Source: Verrucomicrobia subdivision 3 bacterium UBA693
Lineage (GTDB): Bacteria > Verrucomicrobiota > Verrucomicrobiia > Limisphaerales > UBA8199
Direction of reading: 5' to 3'
Assembly: GCA_002298785.1 (NCBI GenBank)
Contig: DBMR01000077.1
Coordinates: 1 to 64,000, forward strand
Length of the DNA stretch: 64,000 nt
Shown: positions 60,878 to 64,000 of the stretch, piece by piece
How positions within the stretch are numbered: the stretch's first letter is position 1
How the letters are laid out: every line of letters starts with the position of its first letter
Made by a program: the position numbers and the translations under genes
Notes under the pieces: model-generated
The model's input: only the letters and a program-made list of their open reading frames with translations
What the model was told of the DNA's origin: nothing
Database searches by the model: none

Positions 60878-63718
60878 TTACAGGCGCCACCGATAGTATT
60901 TCGTTCCGGTCGCCGGAATGGTCAGCGGGGATGTCGGGGTGCCTGGCACATCAGCATAGCCGCCGGATACGGTCGCGGACTGCTGCAAGGTGGTGCCGTT
61001 CGGCCAGGCAATCGTCACGTTGGCGCCCGAATGAGCAATCGAGAGCGTGGTGGTACCAGCCCGACCGATCACGTAGTGCGTCGCGATTTGTTGCGGCGTG
61101 AGCGCTTTGCCGTAGATGGCCACTTCGTCCACCGCACCGGCGAAGTTATCCGCCCAACCCTCGGCGGTGGCGCCGATGGCCCAATCCGCATTATCCACGG
61201 GCAGTGCGCCCACGGCGGAGGCCGCACTGGCGACCTGCAGGCCGTTGCGATACAGCGCCCATTTCGCGCCATCATAGGTGCCGGCCAGGTGAATCCAATT
61301 GCCCCCACCCAGATCGCCAGCCGGGATGGGGAAGCTGGCCGCGTACGTGTTGCTGCTGATATCAACGTTGTTCGTGTAGAAGACCGAGGTCGAGCCCACA
61401 ACATAGTTTGCGCCCGCGCCATCAATCCGGAGGAATACCTCCGAGGTGTTGGTGATGGCGAAATCCGGCACCGTAACCGCGCCGAGGAAGTCGCTCTTGA
61501 TGACCGGACCGTGGGTGAGGATGCGGGCCGGATCGACCTGGGTGGCGTCGGGTTTGACCCAGGCTTCGAGCGTGATTTGGCCGGCGAGGTTAACTCCCGG
61601 AGCGTTGTTGAGGCTCGCCCATTGCTTGAGGCCGTTGAGCGGCAGGGCGACGTTCGCGGCGTCGAACCCGGCATAGGCCGGTGACCGTGGCCCAGCCACT
61701 ACGTTCGTGGTGAGCACCAGATTGCCGTCGGCGGCGGAGCCGACCGTGCCGCTGTTGGCGGCGGAGAACAGCGGGGCTTCATTGAAGCGCAGGTAAGTCG
61801 CCGGCAGGCCGGCGCGTTCAGGACCGGTGAAGCCGGCGGTGAACACCAGGGTCTCGTAATTCGTGCCGGAATGCGTGTTGGTGCCGGCCGCGTAATGCGC
61901 CATCACCTGTTCCGGGGTCAGCACGTAATTATTGTAAATGGCCAGTTCGTCAACATCGCCGTAATAAGGATTGTTGCCGAGGGTGGAAGCGGCGTTGTAC
62001 GAGCCGATGGCAAGGTCCGCCGGGACATCGCCGTTTTGTCCGGGTTCCGGCACCTGGCGGTTCGCGGCGTAGGTGATCACATCATTGGTGGCGACGGACT
62101 GGCCGTCAACATACGCCGTCAAGGTGCCCATCCATTGGTTGTTGCCATTGCTGAGCGGGTCGCCATTGTCCATGACCGGTTGCCAGGTGACGACCAGGTG
62201 TTGCCATTTGCCGACGGTGTAATCGGTGTCCGTCAGGATATCGCGTCCGCTGGTCGAGGCGCCATCATACATGCGGAAATTCCAGCCGTGCCCTTCACTC
62301 GAGGGATAGCTCAAGTTGGGATTGCGCTGGAAAATCACCCAGCCGGTGCGCGCCGTGCCACCCACCATGCGGTTGTTGACCGGGCATTGACCGCCCTGCT
62401 GGTCCCGCATTGGGCGCAGCCAGGCTTCAAACGTGAACGGAATTCCCGCGTAGTTCACTGTGGGATTGGCGGGATCCAGACCGTTATTCGCCGCCAGGAA
62501 CGGCATCGTGGTGCTGGAGCGTCCATTAATGTTGTGATACGACGCGGCGCCATCCTCAGTTCGGCCGACGAGCGCACTGGCCGCGGGGTGACGCACTTCC
62601 GCCGTGTGGGTCGCAATCCCCGCGGAGCGCACATTGCCCAGGTTGACGGCGACATCTCCAGTCGGCGCCTTTTCATCGAGACGCAGGTAGACCACCGGGT
62701 TATGTGATTTGATGAGCGACTCATACGACTGGGTCCGATTGGCGTTGGTCGCGTTCTGATAATGGGCCAGGATTTGGGCATCCGTTAGTTTGGCGCCGTA
62801 CCAGGCAAATTCGTCGACCCCGCCGAAATAAGGATTTAAGCCGGTGTTGGCGTTATTGTAGCACCCGAGCGACAGCGCGGGTTGGCCGGTGGTGGCTTCG
62901 CTGGGGTCGTGATCTCCGGTGCAGGGCTGGTAGTTAACCCCGACGTAATGGTTCGTGACCGCCGGCAAGCCATCGACATACATGGTAACTGTGGCTTCAG
63001 CGGCACTGGCGGGATCGTAGACCACCACCACATGCTGCCACTTGCCGACCTGGTAAGGCACCGCGCTTTGGGTGTCCAGCGGGCTCGAGCCGCCGGAACC
63101 GTTGAACATGCGGAAATTCCAGCCCAGGCCGTTATCGCCGGGATTGTAGCTGGCGTCGGGTCGGCGTTGGAAGAACACCCAGCCCTGGCGATTTGCTCCT
63201 ACGGTGTAGCGGTTGCAGATCGGGGATTGGCCGGTGCCGGTCTGGTCGCTGGCCGGGTAGAGCCACGCCTCGATGGTGAATGGCTGTGTGTTCGGTGTGT
63301 TAAATGCCGCGTTCCAGGGAATCTCCGCGCGGGTCGTAAAATCGAAGAACGCGGAACGATTGCCGTCGCCGACAATGGCCCCGGGCAGGGAATGGACGAC
63401 GCCAGTGGCGTTGGTGGTTGGGACGCCACCAGAGCCCTTATAATACATGGGATCGTTCACCGCATTGCCGGCTGCGCCCAGGCTGCCGAGATTCTGGTGA
63501 ACCAATCCCCGGCTGGAGTCATCATTCAGGCGATAATATGCCTTCGGAGCATCGTTCAGCACGGTGGATTGGTAGTCCGCACCCAGGGCGGGAGCAGCCA
63601 GCAGAGGCAGTGCCGCCAACATTACGTGCTTCGGCTTGTGCGGAAGGAGCCGGCCAAAAGTGTGCTGGGCAAACCGTAGCGGCCCAAGGGTTCCCGCAAG
63701 GGAGGGTCTGATCGTCAT
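60878..63718 (-). CDS. Large secreted protein with three LamG/concanavalin-like domains
   Basis: This 946-residue protein has a signal peptide (HVMLAALPLLAAPALGA). Three LamG domains are readable: about 130-300 (PFTIEAWLYPASDQTG), 410-600 (PFTFEAWLRPMRDQQGG) and 700-880 (ITLEAWVKPDATQ). Each has the FEAWLxP core and a WxHVVxxY-like strand (KWQHVVVVYDPAS), the LamG-like concanavalin fold that binds glycans. Recurrent LSLGCYNNANTGLNPYFGGVDEFAWYGAKLTDAQIL and similar loops mark the domain ends. The protein finishes with a short beta domain, TIAWPNGTTLQQSATVSGGY. It probably binds polysaccharide at the surface. Its terminator is immediately downstream. Confidence 0.9.
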   Translation of the reverse strand: MTIRPSLAGTLGPLRFAQHTFGRLLPHKPKHVMLAALPLLAAPALGADYQSTVLNDAPKAYYRLNDDSSRGLVHQNLGSLGAAGNAVNDPMYYKGSGGVPTTNATGVVHSLPGAIVGDGNRSAFFDFTTRAEIPWNAAFNTPNTQPFTIEAWLYPASDQTGTGQSPICNRYTVGANRQGWVFFQRRPDASYNPGDNGLGWNFRMFNGSGGSSPLDTQSAVPYQVGKWQHVVVVYDPASAAEATVTMYVDGLPAVTNHYVGVNYQPCTGDHDPSEATTGQPALSLGCYNNANTGLNPYFGGVDEFAWYGAKLTDAQILAHYQNATNANRTQSYESLIKSHNPVVYLRLDEKAPTGDVAVNLGNVRSAGIATHTAEVRHPAASALVGRTEDGAASYHNINGRSSTTMPFLAANNGLDPANPTVNYAGIPFTFEAWLRPMRDQQGGQCPVNNRMVGGTARTGWVIFQRNPNLSYPSSEGHGWNFRMYDGASTSGRDILTDTDYTVGKWQHLVVTWQPVMDNGDPLSNGNNQWMGTLTAYVDGQSVATNDVITYAANRQVPEPGQNGDVPADLAIGSYNAASTLGNNPYYGDVDELAIYNNYVLTPEQVMAHYAAGTNTHSGTNYETLVFTAGFTGPERAGLPATYLRFNEAPLFSAANSGTVGSAADGNLVLTTNVVAGPRSPAYAGFDAANVALPLNGLKQWASLNNAPGVNLAGQITLEAWVKPDATQVDPARILTHGPVIKSDFLGAVTVPDFAITNTSEVFLRIDGAGANYVVGSTSVFYTNNVDISSNTYAASFPIPAGDLGGGNWIHLAGTYDGAKWALYRNGLQVASAASAVGALPVDNADWAIGATAEGWADNFAGAVDEVAIYGKALTPQQIATHYVIGRAGTTTLSIAHSGANVTIAWPNGTTLQQSATVSGGYADVPGTPTSPLTIPATGTKYYRWRL

Positions 63719-64000
63719 AGGTTGTGTCGTTCTGTTTCAGCGTGATCATTTTTCCGGGCCCGGCAAACGGCCTCCCGGACCCAATCACCCCGCCCGCCAG
63801 AGACCACGCCATCAATCTCCATGCGCGCCCGCGCCCTAACGAGGGCGCAGCAATACGGCAAGCCTGCCGATAATGAGGATTATTAGACTTAGAATTAACG
63901 ACAAGGCCGGTGATCTGTCAACAGCAAACCCGCCGCGTAATTATCGTTAAAGGACAGCGGTCTACGCCGCAGAAGGGGCGGAAAGGAATACCCACGAAGT
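63719..64000. other. Region upstream of the LamG gene, with a candidate promoter
   Basis: This 282-bp stretch upstream of the minus-strand LamG gene shows TTGACA on the minus strand (63921-63916) in the context CTGTTGACAGAT, shared with the PEP-CTERM promoter. A matching -10 is weak (TTAATT after 17 nt). The leader would be about 170 nt. The window ends here, so the upstream gene is unknown. Confidence 0.4.

Noticed and set aside
60878..63718. Repeated sequences within the LamG gene taken for a CRISPR or tandem repeat
   Set aside because: They are diverged protein-domain repeats about 850 bp apart with intact reading frame, not short direct repeats with spacers.

Overview
The window looks like a chromosomal segment of a GC-rich Verrucomicrobiota bacterium, most likely of the Limisphaerales/Pedosphaera type (subdivision 3). 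This is inferred from gene content: a prepilin-like protein with the H-X9-DG motif, a PEP-CTERM protein, DUF4838, LamG, PQQ-propeller and Tat-exported Gfo/Idh/MocA proteins, a sulfatase, many secreted glycosidases, and weak or absent Shine-Dalgarno sites. No rRNA, tRNA, CRISPR array, prophage or full insertion sequence was found. All functions are read from sequence motifs; no database search was run.

Layout. 1-3.1 kb: an ECF sigma factor, a translationally coupled membrane protein (probable anti-sigma factor) and an envelope protein fusing bactofilin-like repeats to an RDD domain. 3.1-11 kb: a URO-D family protein, a pseudopilin-like protein, a secreted lipase-like hydrolase, a PQQ-like propeller and a six-hairpin glycosidase. 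11-15.3 kb: a molybdenum hydroxylase operon on the minus strand (2Fe-2S subunit, Tat-exported molybdopterin subunit, XdhC, MocA-like cytidylyltransferase). 15.5-25.4 kb: housekeeping genes (S41 protease, tsaD, aminotransferase, glycerate kinase, glutaredoxin, panC, nadB) plus a DUF4838 protein. 25.5-35.2 kb: a three-fold RidA/chorismatase-like protein, a GH5 enzyme, a CHASE2-type nucleotide cyclase with altered active-site residues, an MFS transporter, a PEP-CTERM protein and a Gfo/Idh/MocA oxidoreductase.

35.2-36.9 kb is an AT-richer patch with an ankyrin lipoprotein, a DUF6714-like protein and a structured intergenic stretch. 36.9-45.5 kb: maf, an M20 dipeptidase, a HAD-IIA phosphatase, a sulfatase and a very large AsmA-like protein. 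45.9-50.7 kb: an assimilatory sulfate reduction operon (siroheme reductase, cysH, cysD, cysN) behind a good sigma-70-type promoter. It is followed by a 119-bp MITE-like element with 20-bp terminal inverted repeats and a 4-bp target duplication. 51.1-63.7 kb: a GH27 alpha-galactosidase, recD2, a YchF relative that has lost its GTPase motifs, a TPR protein, a second GH5-like enzyme and a triple-LamG protein.

The organism appears to be a polysaccharide degrader that assimilates sulfate. Glycosidases, sulfatase, LamG and GH5 proteins are scattered singly rather than gathered in a SusCD-type locus. The observations most worth following are the GTPase-less YchF relative, the MITE-like element, the single-chain RidA pseudo-trimer, the atypical cyclase and the cysN/cysH set without an APS kinase.
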